From contig JACRMM010000060.1 in NCBI GenBank assembly GCA_016214985.1, positions 1 to 61,309 on the forward strand: 61,309 bases of DNA. Reading direction: 5' to 3'. Positions within the stretch are counted from its first letter, which is position 1. Each line of letters begins with the position of its first letter. Positions 16,530 to 24,725 of the stretch are shown here, one piece after another. The translations under genes and the position numbers were made by a program. The notes beneath the pieces are model-generated. The model searched no databases, was not told the DNA's origin, and saw nothing but the letters and a program-made list of their open reading frames with translations. The stretch is from Deltaproteobacteria bacterium (lineage in GTDB: Bacteria > Desulfobacterota > Deferrisomatia > Deferrisomatales > JACRMM01).

Positions 16530-17588
16530 TCACTCGATCTCGAACAGGACGTCCACGTGGACCTCGGCCGCCCTTCGGTCGAACGGCCACTCCGCCACGG
16601 CCTGGGTCACGGCATTCACGAACGGGGCATACAGCTGCTGCGCGTCCTCTGTTTCAGGGGTCTTGATCTGGGTGCGGGTGACGCGACCCGCCCCGTCGGT
16701 CCAGACCCTCACATACACCCGGCAGATGCCGGCCTTGAGCTGGCGGCGGTGGAACCGCAGGTCCGGGTAGGCGATGGCCGGGTGCCGGTCGTCCAGAGAC
16801 GTGGCCGGGTAGGAGACCACGGTGATCCGGACGCGCGGGTCGAGGAAACCGTCGGGGTCGGTGCCCGAGCCGGACGCGCGGCCCGACCCGCGGCCTCCCG
16901 AGCCCCCCCGCCCCGAGGCGTCGTCACCCCCGGCTCCTGCGCTCCGGTTCTTCGCCGCACCGGCAGCCCGCCGCTGCTCGTCGAGCTGCTTGGCGGTGAG
17001 CGTCTTCCCCCGGGCGGCGAGGTCCGCGAGCAGGGCGGACCACTCATCGCGCCCCGTCCCCTTCCCCTTGTTCTCGAGCCCCAGCGTGCCGGCGCTCGGT
17101 GGTTGCTGCGCGGCTCGGGGCACGGAGGCGGCGGCCGCGGGCTGCCGACCGCCGGGCAGGGCCGGCGCCGCAGCACCGGCAGAGGGCGCGACCGAGGAGG
17201 TCCCGGCAGCGTCTGCCGCTGCGGCCGGAGCCCGGGCCGCGGTCTCGGCCGCCGGCCGGGCGGCCGCGGCGCCCTCGTTTCGCTCGGGCTGCGTGCGCGA
17301 GGGCTCGGAGGGCCGGGGAGGCAGGGGCCGCGGCTGGGTCGGCTCAGGGCGCGGAGTCGCAGGCACGGCGGCGGGCGCCGGGGCACCGGCGCCGCCGGCC
17401 GCGGCCGCTCTCGGCCGGGCGATGACCACCCGGCGAAGCCGCGTCTGCTCCAGCACCGGCCGATACCGGAGTCCTGGACTCAGCACCAGGGCCGCGTGGA
17501 GCACGGTGGCCGCGACAAGCCCTACCCCCAGGGCGAACCGATAATAGCGCGCATCGGCTCGCCGTTCGAGGAGGTAGCGGTCGTTCAC
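16530..17588 (-). CDS. tonB: TonB-type energy transducer
   Basis: This 352-residue protein starts at 17588 with an ATGA overlap to exbD. One membrane helix (ALGVGLVAATVLHAALVLSP) is followed by a long Ala/Pro-rich periplasmic linker. The C-terminal domain is about 100 residues long and TonB-like (GICRVYVRVWTDGAGRV...VAEWPFDRR). It has the usual order and length for a TonB that couples ExbBD to the outer membrane. No TonB-dependent receptor is found nearby; instead the neighbours are cytochromes. It may energise an outer-membrane receptor encoded elsewhere or a heme, metal or cytochrome-export step. Confidence 0.85.
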   Translation of the reverse strand: MNDRYLLERRADARYYRFALGVGLVAATVLHAALVLSPGLRYRPVLEQTRLRRVVIARPRAAAAGGAGAPAPAAVPATPRPEPTQPRPLPPRPSEPSRTQPERNEGAAAARPAAETAARAPAAAADAAGTSSVAPSAGAAAPALPGGRQPAAAASVPRAAQQPPSAGTLGLENKGKGTGRDEWSALLADLAARGKTLTAKQLDEQRRAAGAAKNRSAGAGGDDASGRGGSGGRGSGRASGSGTDPDGFLDPRVRITVVSYPATSLDDRHPAIAYPDLRFHRRQLKAGICRVYVRVWTDGAGRVTRTQIKTPETEDAQQLYAPFVNAVTQAVAEWPFDRRAAEVHVDVLFEIE

Positions 17589-17995
17589 CGCCGGATCTCT
17601 TCGGGCGCGGTGGGCAGGGCGACGTCCGCGATTCCGACCCGAAGAAGCTCGTCCATGACGTCCATCACGTGGCCGTACACGACTCTCCGGTCGCTCTTGA
17701 CAATGACCGGGGTCTTCGGTGCCGCGCTCCGCCGCGCCGCCACGTACGGGCCCAGCTGTTCGAGCGGCAGGGTCTTCCCGTCCACGACGACCGTGCCGTC
17801 GGGCGCGATGCTGATCACGACCTCGGACGCCTCCAGCCGTCCCCCGGAGGCCATCTTCGGCAGCTCCAGGACGAGCCCCTGGTTGACGCTGAAGAGCAGG
17901 GCGGCCATGAGAAACACGTTGATCAGGAACGCGAGGTCCGACATCGACGCCATGGGGATCTGCTCGTCGTCCTCGAGCCGGCGCCTAAACTTCAA
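17585..17995 (-). CDS. exbD: ExbD/TolR proton-channel protein
   Basis: This 136-residue protein is of the ExbD family. The start is taken as TTG at 17995 because a GGAGGAG site lies upstream and the family N-terminus (KFRRRLEDDEQIPMASMSDLAFLI) follows. It overlaps the end of exbB by 11 bases. The single membrane segment contains the proton-relay Asp in MSDLAFLINVFL, and a periplasmic domain follows (ISIAPDGTVVVDGK). It works with ExbB and TonB, whose genes flank it. Confidence 0.92.
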   Translation of the reverse strand: MKFRRRLEDDEQIPMASMSDLAFLINVFLMAALLFSVNQGLVLELPKMASGGRLEASEVVISIAPDGTVVVDGKTLPLEQLGPYVAARRSAAPKTPVIVKSDRRVVYGHVMDVMDELLRVGIADVALPTAPEEIRR

Positions 17996-18647
17996 GGTAG
18001 TCTCCTCCAATCTCGTCGCGGGCGAGTCGACGCGCCTGCTTCTCCTCGACCTCCTCCAGGGCCGCCAGGAAGCGCATGGAGATCTCCTGGAGGTCCTGGA
18101 CAAACCGGCCGATCCGTCCGACGAACAGGGAGACCGCGAAGGCCACCGGGATGGCGATGACCAGGCCGGCCGCCGTGGTGATGAGGGCCTCGGAGATGCC
18201 CAGCGCCATGCTCGAGGTGTCGGCGAGGCCGCGGAGCCCCATGGACTCGAAGGCCTTGATCATGCCGGAAACCGTGCCGTAGAAGCCCAGGAGGGGGGCG
18301 GTCTGCGTGACCGCCTTGAGGAACGGAATCCCTCGCTCGAGCTTTCCGATCTCGATGTTGCCCCGCCCCTCGATGGCCTTCTCGACCTCGGCCTTGCCCT
18401 TGCGCGCCTTCTCGATGCCGGCCGCGAGGATCCGGGCCATCACGCCGGTTCCTTTTTGGGCGGTCTCGAGTGCCTGCTCGTACTGCTCGGCCTCGATCGC
18501 CCGGGCCACCTCGGCCATGAAGGCCTCCGTGTCGGTACTGGCGCGGCGAAGCGCCAGGACGCGCTCCACGATCACGGCCAGCGAGGCGATGGAGAGCGCC
18601 AGCAGGGGGTACATGGTGAACCCCCCCTTGAAGAAGTAGTCGAGCAT
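17985..18647 (-). CDS. exbB: ExbB/TolQ/MotA proton-channel protein
   Basis: This 220-residue inner-membrane protein has the three-helix ExbB pattern. An N-terminal helix (MYPLLALSIASLAVIVERVLAL) is followed by a cytoplasmic stretch with TGVMARILAAGIEKARKG. The last two helices are FLKAVTQTAPLLGFYGTVSGMI and SEALITTAAGLVIAIPVAFAVSLF. It pairs with ExbD to form the proton channel that powers TonB. It starts 15 bases after the 12-heme cytochrome gene, indicating co-transcription with the cytochromes. Confidence 0.93.
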   Translation of the reverse strand: MLDYFFKGGFTMYPLLALSIASLAVIVERVLALRRASTDTEAFMAEVARAIEAEQYEQALETAQKGTGVMARILAAGIEKARKGKAEVEKAIEGRGNIEIGKLERGIPFLKAVTQTAPLLGFYGTVSGMIKAFESMGLRGLADTSSMALGISEALITTAAGLVIAIPVAFAVSLFVGRIGRFVQDLQEISMRFLAALEEVEEKQARRLARDEIGGDYLEV

Positions 18648-18662
18648 CGCAGCGTCCTCTCC

Positions 18663-20027
18663 TCAGTCGTAGCGGGTGTGGCAGGGTGTGCACAGCTCGG
18701 CGTAGGAGGGTACCCTCCAGCGGTGGAGCTCGCCGGCGCCCAGGGCTGCCTCGCCCCGCAGCACGCCCTTGGCGTGCGGGTTGTGGCACGTCGTACAGAC
18801 GATCCGGCCGGCGTCGTCCAGCGGCAGCAGGACCTTGTGCCGCTTCTGATACGTTTCCAGCCGTCTGACCATCTCCTCGGGTACCTCCACCAAGTGGTTT
18901 GCCGTGGGGTGCGGCCCCTGGTCGTGGCAGCGAGTGCACAGCTCGATCGGCGAGCGCAGGTAGAGAAGCTCGGAGGGGTCGTAGGCGTCGCCGGACGGGG
19001 CGGTCTTGTGGCAGAAGGTGCACGTGCCGGAGACCACGTTCCCCTTGCTGTCCACCTGGTCGTGGGGGTTGAGGCCCCCCTTTCCCGCCTTCGGGTGGCA
19101 GCGGTAGCAGAAGTCGGTGAACGTGATGTAAGGGCCCCCCCGAAGGAACGACGGGCCAGTGGGCGGCTTGGTCGGATCACAGGGATGGTCGTGGCAGGTG
19201 GAGCACCCGATCGTGCCGTCGGGGTTCAGGGGGTACTGCAGGAACGACATCGGGTAGGTCTTCTCTGAGGGAGCCACGCCCACCGGGTGGATCTTGGTAT
19301 GGTCCTCCGGATGGCAGCCCACGCAGCGCTTGGTCGGATCCGATTCCTGAAACACGGCCGGAGAGCCGGCCGGGAGGTCGCGCGGGTGACAGGCCCGGCA
19401 GGCCGCCCGGTTGCCGTGCGGGTAGCTCGCCGGGCTCGTGGCGGCGAACTCCACGTAGGGTTTTCGCACGTCGGCGGGGCCGACATCCTGGCTGTGCATG
19501 TCGTGGCAGGTGGCGCACCCAACCTTCCCGAGCCGGACCGGCAGCCCGGCCGCCCGGAGGTCCTCGGAGGGGTCGCTTCGGCCGACCACGCGCGGGTGCT
19601 GCTTCTGTCCCTTGGGGTGGCAGAGGTCGCAGAGGCGCTCGATCCCGTCCACGGTCGTCGCCTCGCCGTTGAGCGTCCGGAACTGCATGCCGGACGGATC
19701 CTCGCCCGGTTGCGGTGTGTCGAGGTGACAGAAGGGGCAGGCGGTCGCCGCGTGGAGGTTCTGCGGGCGCTCGGCCGGCTCGGGCTGGGGCTCGGTCTTG
19801 CCCCGGAGCGCGTCCAAAGCCTTCTCCAGACCCTTCTGGTCCGGCGCGGCGATGACGAAGAACTGGTAGGGGGTGTCCTTGTGGCAAACGCCGCAGGTCT
19901 TGGGGAGGAGCTCGTGGGCTTCCCCGGAGGGCAGCACGATCCGGAACGGCGGGGGATCCTCGGCCCGGCTACTGGGCGCGGCGAGGAAGGTCCCTGCGAG
20001 GACCACGAGCAACGTCATCCAGGGCAT
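18663..20027 (-). CDS. 12-heme c-type cytochrome
   Basis: This 454-residue protein is taken from ATG 20027 (AAGGA site upstream). A signal peptide (MPWMTLLVVLAGTFLAAPSSRA) precedes twelve CxxCH motifs: CGVCH, CPFCH, CDLCH, CATCH, CRACH, CVGCH, CSTCH, CYRCH, CTFCH, CTRCH, CTTCH and CTPCH. Several have CHxxH spacing, as in doubled-CXXCH cytochromes. No further membrane segment is seen, so it should be periplasmic or exported. It is the first gene of the cytochrome/TonB operon; the closest promoter I see is the one ahead of tRNA-Pro at 20256-20283, which could read through into it. Confidence 0.92.
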   Translation of the reverse strand: MPWMTLLVVLAGTFLAAPSSRAEDPPPFRIVLPSGEAHELLPKTCGVCHKDTPYQFFVIAAPDQKGLEKALDALRGKTEPQPEPAERPQNLHAATACPFCHLDTPQPGEDPSGMQFRTLNGEATTVDGIERLCDLCHPKGQKQHPRVVGRSDPSEDLRAAGLPVRLGKVGCATCHDMHSQDVGPADVRKPYVEFAATSPASYPHGNRAACRACHPRDLPAGSPAVFQESDPTKRCVGCHPEDHTKIHPVGVAPSEKTYPMSFLQYPLNPDGTIGCSTCHDHPCDPTKPPTGPSFLRGGPYITFTDFCYRCHPKAGKGGLNPHDQVDSKGNVVSGTCTFCHKTAPSGDAYDPSELLYLRSPIELCTRCHDQGPHPTANHLVEVPEEMVRRLETYQKRHKVLLPLDDAGRIVCTTCHNPHAKGVLRGEAALGAGELHRWRVPSYAELCTPCHTRYD

Positions 20028-20112
20028 GAACCGCACGTCCTTGGCTGGTTGGCCGTTCGCGTGGCGACGGTGTTCCTGCCCCGATGCAGAACGCAGTGGC
20101 ACATGAAGACGA

Positions 20113-20189
20113 TGGTCGGGACGACTGGATTCGAACCAGCGACCTTCTGCTCCCGAAGCAGACGCGCTACCAGGCTGCGCCACGTCCCG
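20113..20189 (-). tRNA. tRNA-Pro (anticodon CGG)
   Basis: A 77-nt cloverleaf lies on the minus strand. The acceptor stem CGGGACG/CGTCCCG is followed by A and an encoded CCA. D-arm GCGCAGCCTGGTAGCGC, anticodon loop TTCGGGA and T-arm CTGGTTCGAATCCAG are present. The anticodon CGG gives proline. It is followed 86 bp downstream by the 12-heme cytochrome gene on the same strand. Confidence 0.95.
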
Positions 20190-20200
20190 ACGCGACTCGA

Positions 20201-20923
20201 TCAGACTCCCCGGCCCCGCCGCAGATCATCGGCCTGCTCCGAAGGAAGGCCGGATCTTATACTGTCTGCCGCCACGCTTTCAACGTCAAACTCCACCCGC
20301 ACCTGCTCCACTCGCAGGCCGGCGTCGGTGTCGAGGACGAGGTAGGAGGCGCGGATATCCCCGTCCTTGGGCCGGCCCACGCTTCCCGGGTTGAGGAGCA
20401 GTTGGGTGCCGACCTCCCGGACGTGAGGCCGGTGCGTGTGACCCACGACGAGCACGTCGGCGCCCGTACCGGCGAAGAGCTCCTCGAGGCGCTCTTCGGG
20501 GGTCTCGGGCAGCAGATACTCGTTGGGGCGCTCGGGGCTGCCGTGAGTGAACAGAAAGACGCGGTCGCCCTCCTGGACGCGAAGCTGGGCGGGAAGGCCG
20601 TGGAGGAACGAGCGCGCCTCAGCGCCGACGTGCTCCCGGGTCCAGAGGTAGGTCCGGCGCCCGGCGTCGGAGATCGAGGCCTTGAGGTACCGCGCCCGTC
20701 CCTCCTCGGCGTCCGGATGGCACACGGCCAGGTCGTAGTTGCCGACCACGCCGGGGATCCCTTCGGTCTGCACCCTCGCAACGACCTCCTCGGGGCGCGG
20801 GCCGTAGCCGACGAGGTCTCCCAGATGGAGGACGTCCTCCACGTTTCGTCGGGCCGCGTCTCGGAGCACCGCCTCCAGGGCGGCGAGGTTCCCGTGGATG
20901 TCCGACAGGACGGCGACCCTCAC
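20201..20923 (-). CDS. YfcE/MJ0936-type metallophosphodiesterase
   Basis: This 240-residue calcineurin-like phosphoesterase starts with GTG at 20923 (GAGGAG site). Metal-binding motifs appear in order: DIHGNLAAL, GDLVGYGPRPEEV, GNYD, THGSPE and GHTHRPH. These residues make up the two-metal site of the YfcE/DevT-type family. The substrate is unknown; 2',3'-cyclic nucleotides or other phosphodiesters are typical in vitro. It starts 11 bases after the stop of the thioredoxin-reductase-like gene, so the two are probably co-transcribed. A tRNA promoter is embedded in its 3' end. Confidence 0.88.
   Translation of the reverse strand: MRVAVLSDIHGNLAALEAVLRDAARRNVEDVLHLGDLVGYGPRPEEVVARVQTEGIPGVVGNYDLAVCHPDAEEGRARYLKASISDAGRRTYLWTREHVGAEARSFLHGLPAQLRVQEGDRVFLFTHGSPERPNEYLLPETPEERLEELFAGTGADVLVVGHTHRPHVREVGTQLLLNPGSVGRPKDGDIRASYLVLDTDAGLRVEQVRVEFDVESVAADSIRSGLPSEQADDLRRGRGV
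20256..20283 (-). promoter_or_regulatory. Sigma-70-type promoter ahead of tRNA-Pro
   Basis: On the minus strand TTGAAA (20283-20278) and TATAAG (20261-20256) are separated by 16 bases, close to consensus. The predicted start near 20249 is 60 bp upstream of the tRNA-Pro 5' end. The site lies within the last codons of the phosphodiesterase gene. It may also feed the cytochrome operon by read-through. Confidence 0.5.
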
Positions 20924-20933
20924 GGCGCGCTCC

Positions 20934-21872
20934 TCATCGTCTCCCCTCTTCGCGGAAGTGGCGCAGGGCGTCCATACCGGCCACCGCTCCGTCGCCCACG
21001 GCCGTGGCGACCTGGTGGAACCTGCGGCGCCGAACGTCGCCAATGGCGTAGAGGCCGGGAACCGAGGTCTCGCAGTCTTCGCCGACCTGCGCGTACCCTT
21101 CCTCGTCGAGGTCCACGACTCCCCGGAGGAAGTCGGTACTGGGCTTCTTCTTCCCCGCGAAGGCGAACACGCCGTCCACGGCGAGGTCGCAGGGGCTCTC
21201 CGAGCCTTTGACCGCGATCCGCAGTCCGGTGACGCCGCTCGCGTCGCCGAGAATCTCCAAGGGGCGTGCCCCGGCGACCACCTGCACCGAAGGGTGGGCG
21301 AGCAGCTCGCGCCGCAGGTCCGAGGTGGGTCGAAGCTCAGGGGCGCCGGTGATGAGATAGAGCGGCGCGGCGAAGCGGATCAGGAAGTGGGCCTCCTCCA
21401 TCGCCCACTCGGTCGAACCCACCACAGCGACCGGCCTTCCCCGGTAGAGGGCTCCGTCGCAGGTGGCGCAGTAGGAGACCCCCCGCCCGAGGTACTCCTC
21501 TTCTCCCGGCACCCCGAGGCGCTGCAGGAGCCCCGTGGCCGCGACCACCACCCGCGCCTGGAACGGAAACCCCGAGACCACGACCTCCTTCTGCTCTCCG
21601 AGATCCCGCACGGCCTCGACCCGGCCGAACTGGATCTCCAAGTCGAAGCGAACGGCCTGGGCTTCGAACAGGGCGATCAGGGCGCGGCCGGAGATGCCCT
21701 GGGGAAAGCCGGGGTAGTTCTCCACGCTGTCGGTGGTGACGATCTGGCCTCCCAGGAGGCGCTCCTCCAGGAGGAGGGTCCGCTTGCCCGCCCGCGCCAA
21801 GTACAGCCCGGCCGTGAGCCCGGCTGGCCCGCCCCCGATCACGATGGCGTCGTACGCTGCTGTATCGGTCAT
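20934..21872 (-). CDS. Thioredoxin-reductase-like flavoprotein
   Basis: This 312-residue protein starts at 21872 (MTDTAAYDAIVIGGGPAGL, GAGGGAA site). It has the FAD-binding GxGxxG motif, the redox pair CATC in GVSYCATCDGALY, and the second FAD motif YAIGDVR. The NADPH part is abnormal. The usual GGGDSAxEEA reads VGSTEWAMEEA, and the HRRxxxR motif is replaced by LITGAPELR. This suggests an electron donor other than NADPH, such as ferredoxin or NADH, as in some anaerobe enzymes. The likely role is reduction of a thioredoxin-like partner. No thioredoxin gene is adjacent. Confidence 0.85.
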   Translation of the reverse strand: MTDTAAYDAIVIGGGPAGLTAGLYLARAGKRTLLLEERLLGGQIVTTDSVENYPGFPQGISGRALIALFEAQAVRFDLEIQFGRVEAVRDLGEQKEVVVSGFPFQARVVVAATGLLQRLGVPGEEEYLGRGVSYCATCDGALYRGRPVAVVGSTEWAMEEAHFLIRFAAPLYLITGAPELRPTSDLRRELLAHPSVQVVAGARPLEILGDASGVTGLRIAVKGSESPCDLAVDGVFAFAGKKKPSTDFLRGVVDLDEEGYAQVGEDCETSVPGLYAIGDVRRRRFHQVATAVGDGAVAGMDALRHFREEGRR

Positions 21873-22030
21873 GGTTCCCTCGCTCGTCGAGCCCGCAAGC
21901 GGTCCCGTCTCCATGGGGTTTGCTGAAGCTGCCCGCTGATCGCGGACAGAGCTGCTTCTTGGTCTTCCTTCCTTGTACCCCTGGGCGCCGTTCTGGTAGG
22001 TTGCATGGACCCCTTGCCGCGGAGGCTCCC

Positions 22031-22480
22031 ATGCACGAACCCAAGAAGGTGGCCGAGGCCTTTCTCATCGAGAGCGGCGCCGACTTCCAGGCCGCCCGGG
22101 TGCTCTTCCGCAACGGGTGCTACGCGCGGGCGACCTACCTCGCGCAGCAGACCGTGGAGAAGGCGCTCAAGGCAGCGCTCGCGCTTCGGAGCATCTTCAC
22201 CACCGATCACAGCCTCTCGCCGCTGTTCTCGGCGCTCTACGCGGCGGCCTTTCCCGAGATGGAGCGGCTGGTCGCCGCCGTGCAGGCCCTGGAGCGGCTG
22301 GGTGCCCGGGCGCGATTCCCGCTCTACCACCGCGACGACCTGGCCATCTGGATCCCCTCGCGCGAGCTCGGCAAGAGGGAGTCGGCGTCGGCTCTCACCC
22401 ACTGCGAGTTCGTCTACCAGAACGTCCGGTCTTACCTGGTCGAGACCGAAGGGCTCGCGTCGTTCCTCGAGGAGGCATAG
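22031..22480 (+). CDS. HEPN-domain protein
   Basis: This 149-residue protein is of the HEPN type. An N-terminal helix with FLIESGADFQAARVLFRNG is followed by the characteristic YARATYLAQQTVEKALKAAL segment and a C-terminal helical half. HEPN proteins often pair with a MNT nucleotidyltransferase as a toxin-antitoxin system, but no such partner gene lies next to it. The R-x4-6-H RNase motif is not clear. The start at 22031 follows a GGAGG site. Its last 49 bases overlap the 3' end of the opposite-strand Cys-rich gene. Confidence 0.8.
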   Translation: MHEPKKVAEAFLIESGADFQAARVLFRNGCYARATYLAQQTVEKALKAALALRSIFTTDHSLSPLFSALYAAAFPEMERLVAAVQALERLGARARFPLYHRDDLAIWIPSRELGKRESASALTHCEFVYQNVRSYLVETEGLASFLEEA

Positions 22481-23172
22481 GCGCTGTACAGGGTCGCTCC
22501 CGCGGTCCTTTCCCATCGCTCCAGGCGCCTGCCCAGTGTGGCAAGCCGCGCCTCCAACTCCGCTGCGCTCGCCTCGCCGGCAGCCTCGTCCTCCGAGACC
22601 GTGGCTCGGAGCACCTCCAGGGCGCCGCAGAAGTCGTCGGTGTCCGAGCCGAGCAGCTCCGGGCCCACGGCGGCCGCGAGCGCCGCGCGCACGGGCTCGC
22701 AGAGGTAGGCGACGCACAGGGGCCCCCGAAGGTCGCCCAACCGGCAGCCCCCCGGGCCGAGGTGCACGCACGCGACGCCGCGGGCCACGACTCCGGTCTG
22801 CCGTTCCCGCACCCGGTAGGCGAGCGGCTCGGCGGATCCCGGAGGCAGGGTGGTCCGGGCCAGGTTCACGGCCTGCGCGAGGTCCGGGGGGAAGCGGCCC
22901 TCGTCGCCAGAGCGCGGTACCCAGAGCGCATCGCCGACGCCCGCGTGACAGCAGCCCGGAAAGATCCCCTCCACGAGGTCCACATCCGCCCGAGGGTCGC
23001 CGCAGTGGTGGCGGCGCGTGACCTCCAGGCACCGCGCGCAGAACGGAGCGGTGTAGCGCTGGAAGAAGTCACCGAGGCTGGCGGCCACCCGACGGTAGAG
23101 GGCGAGGCGCCACCTTCCTTCGGGCTGCTCGGTGCCCTGGGGGTGGCGCCCGTTCGACGAACGCCCCGGCAT
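22432..23172 (-). CDS. Cysteine-rich protein of unknown function
   Basis: This 246-residue protein starts at 23172, one base overlapping the stop of the lipoprotein gene (TGATG). It has many Cys in clusters: CARC near residue 45, CGD about 12 residues on, GCCHAG near 75, and a later CVHLGPGGCRLGDLRGPLC run with YLCEP (the last part split here for brevity). The pattern suggests bound iron-sulfur or zinc. The C-terminal 70 residues are helical. I do not recognise a named family with confidence; a YkgJ-like metal-binding protein is one alternative. Confidence 0.6.
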   Translation of the reverse strand: MPGRSSNGRHPQGTEQPEGRWRLALYRRVAASLGDFFQRYTAPFCARCLEVTRRHHCGDPRADVDLVEGIFPGCCHAGVGDALWVPRSGDEGRFPPDLAQAVNLARTTLPPGSAEPLAYRVRERQTGVVARGVACVHLGPGGCRLGDLRGPLCVAYLCEPVRAALAAAVGPELLGSDTDDFCGALEVLRATVSEDEAAGEASAAELEARLATLGRRLERWERTAGATLYSAYASSRNDASPSVSTR

Positions 23173-23783
23173 CAGGGGCCCGACGCCCCCACCGCCCTCT
23201 GGAACGCTCCGCTGCGCGTCAGGGCGTCGAAGGTGTCCGCGACCGCGTCCCGGAAGCCGTTCTCCACCTGGCGCGGGGTGTCGATGGGGCTGCGGACCTG
23301 CGAGCCCCCTTCCAGCCTCAGACGCCCGATCTCACGGCCCGACGCGTCGGAGATCCGCACCGAGTAGGCCACGCGGAGATTCACGGTGTCCCAGACCGCG
23401 CCGGGTGCTTCGTCCAGCCCAAACTCCTCGATCTCCAGCCGGAGGACGGACCGGGCCCTTTCGGGTCCCGAGGCCTCCCATCCTCGCGCGAGGAGATAGC
23501 GCGTCAGCTGCTCCTTCACGTACACCTCGGGGTTGGGCTCCACGTACACCGTCTGCGGCGACTTAAGAAACCGGGTGTAGAACGTGCCGACGATGGGGCC
23601 GGCCTTGTCCGGCGGGCGCACGTCCCGGGCCTCGGCGACCCAGAGCGACCAGGCGTGGCCTTGCGGCGCTTCCCTGGGACCGATCGGAACCGGCTTGGGC
23701 CTGAGCATCACGGTCTGCGCCGCGCAGCCGGCAAGGGCGGCGGCGGTGATGAGCGCGACAGCGAGGCGGAACGGGCGGGACAT
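23172..23783 (-). CDS. Predicted outer-membrane lipoprotein
   Basis: This 203-residue protein has a lipoprotein signal peptide (FRLAVALITAAALAGC), with the lipobox LAGC placing the acylated Cys at about residue 20. The mature part resembles YajG/LptE-like small lipoproteins. A strand-helix core (FYTRFLKSPQTVYVEPNPEVYVKEQL followed by LLARGWEA) leads to several beta strands (LRLEIEEFGLDE, VNLRVAYSVRI). The function is unknown; a role in envelope biogenesis is plausible. It is translationally coupled to the Cys-rich gene downstream. Confidence 0.72.
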   Translation of the reverse strand: MSRPFRLAVALITAAALAGCAAQTVMLRPKPVPIGPREAPQGHAWSLWVAEARDVRPPDKAGPIVGTFYTRFLKSPQTVYVEPNPEVYVKEQLTRYLLARGWEASGPERARSVLRLEIEEFGLDEAPGAVWDTVNLRVAYSVRISDASGREIGRLRLEGGSQVRSPIDTPRQVENGFRDAVADTFDALTRSGAFQRAVGASGP

Positions 23784-24129
23784 GGGCGTTACCTCCGGGC
23801 GAAAGACGCGGCCATCCTACCGCACGGGCCGAGACAGGGGAAGGGTCGGGGGCAGGGCTCCGTCCCTCGCGCGAGACACGGGGCTTGCCGCGCCTGTCGC
23901 TGCGCCGGATGATGCCGAACGATCGGAACTCTGCGCCGACGTCGGTTTCACCGAAGATCTCGAGGGAGGTTGGGCACGTGAGCGGGCACAATCGGCGTGG
24001 AACGGCCGTCCGGCTGAACGGGCAGGGCCGGCACGCTCCCTTCGCCGTCCGCCCGTGGCGGGGACTCTGGGGGGAGGGTTTGACCCTGACGGCAGGCCCA
24101 CACTATCATCTGCGCCCGGGGAGAGAGCC
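23784..24129. other. Divergent intergenic region, nothing identified
   Basis: These 346 bp separate the start of the lipoprotein gene (minus) and that of the small metalloprotease gene (plus). Frames open here are short, without ribosome sites or domain-like sequence. I see no tRNA and no strong hairpin. It should contain two divergent promoters, but none is close enough to consensus to call. Confidence 0.4.
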
Positions 24130-24504
24130 ATGGAACGCAGCCGCTTCGAGTCGCTGGTCGACGAGGTGTTCGAGGAGCTCCCGGAGGTGCTCCTCGACTA
24201 CGTGGACAACGCCGTCTTCGTGGTCGAGGACTGGCCGGACGCCGAGACCCTGGAGTCGCTCGGAGTCCGCTCCCGGGGCGGGCTGCTGGGTCTCTACCAA
24301 GGCCTTCCTCTCGACGAGCGCCACGTGGACACAACCGGAGCCCTGCCCGACCGGATCGTCCTCTACCAGAAGCCCATCGAGCTCTACGCTCGCCAGACCG
24401 GCGAGCGCGTCGACGACGTGGTCTACGACACCCTGGTCCACGAGATCGGCCACCACTTCGGATTGACCGAGGCGGAGCTTCGCGAGATCGAGGGCCGAGG
24501 CTGA
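24130..24504 (+). CDS. Minimal zinc metalloprotease (DUF1025/MMP type)
   Basis: This 124-residue protein of the small metallopeptidase family begins MERSRFESLVDEVFEELPE and carries the zincin motif HEIGHHFGL near the C-terminus, with the preceding VYDTLV typical of the family. Length and layout match minimal gluzincin-like proteins, which are cytosolic and of uncertain substrate. The start at 24130 follows a GGGGAGAGAG site. It is a lone gene; a 7-bp hairpin (24525-24540) lies just after it. Confidence 0.87.
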   Translation: MERSRFESLVDEVFEELPEVLLDYVDNAVFVVEDWPDAETLESLGVRSRGGLLGLYQGLPLDERHVDTTGALPDRIVLYQKPIELYARQTGERVDDVVYDTLVHEIGHHFGLTEAELREIEGRG

Positions 24505-24682
24505 GACCGGGCGAAGACGGCAAACCGGCCCGAGGGCCGGGGGGCAGGAAGGCATTGACACGCAGAGACAGCGCGGGTAAGAGGCGACGTCCCGGCAGAC
24601 GCGTCGAGGATGAAGCTTCCCTCGCCGCGGGCCCGCATCGGCCGGACGCAGGAGCAGCCGGCGCCCGTGAGGAGCGACCTTT

Positions 24683-24710
24683 CGACAACCGGCAACCGAC
24701 CATCGACAAC
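24683..24710. repeat. Degenerate heptamer repeat (CGACAAC type)
   Basis: Four consecutive 7-bp units read CGACAAC, CGGCAAC, CGACCAT, CGACAAC, ending 15 bases before the speA start. Similar but unrelated tandem heptamers occur in other spacers of this window (58522, 59326, 60259). Confidence 0.55.
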
Positions 24711-24725
24711 GGACCTTTGGTGACG

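Noticed and set aside
24130..24504. Metalloprotease as partner toxin for the HEPN protein
   Set aside because: They are 1.6 kb apart with two genes between on the opposite strand; no support for a shared system.
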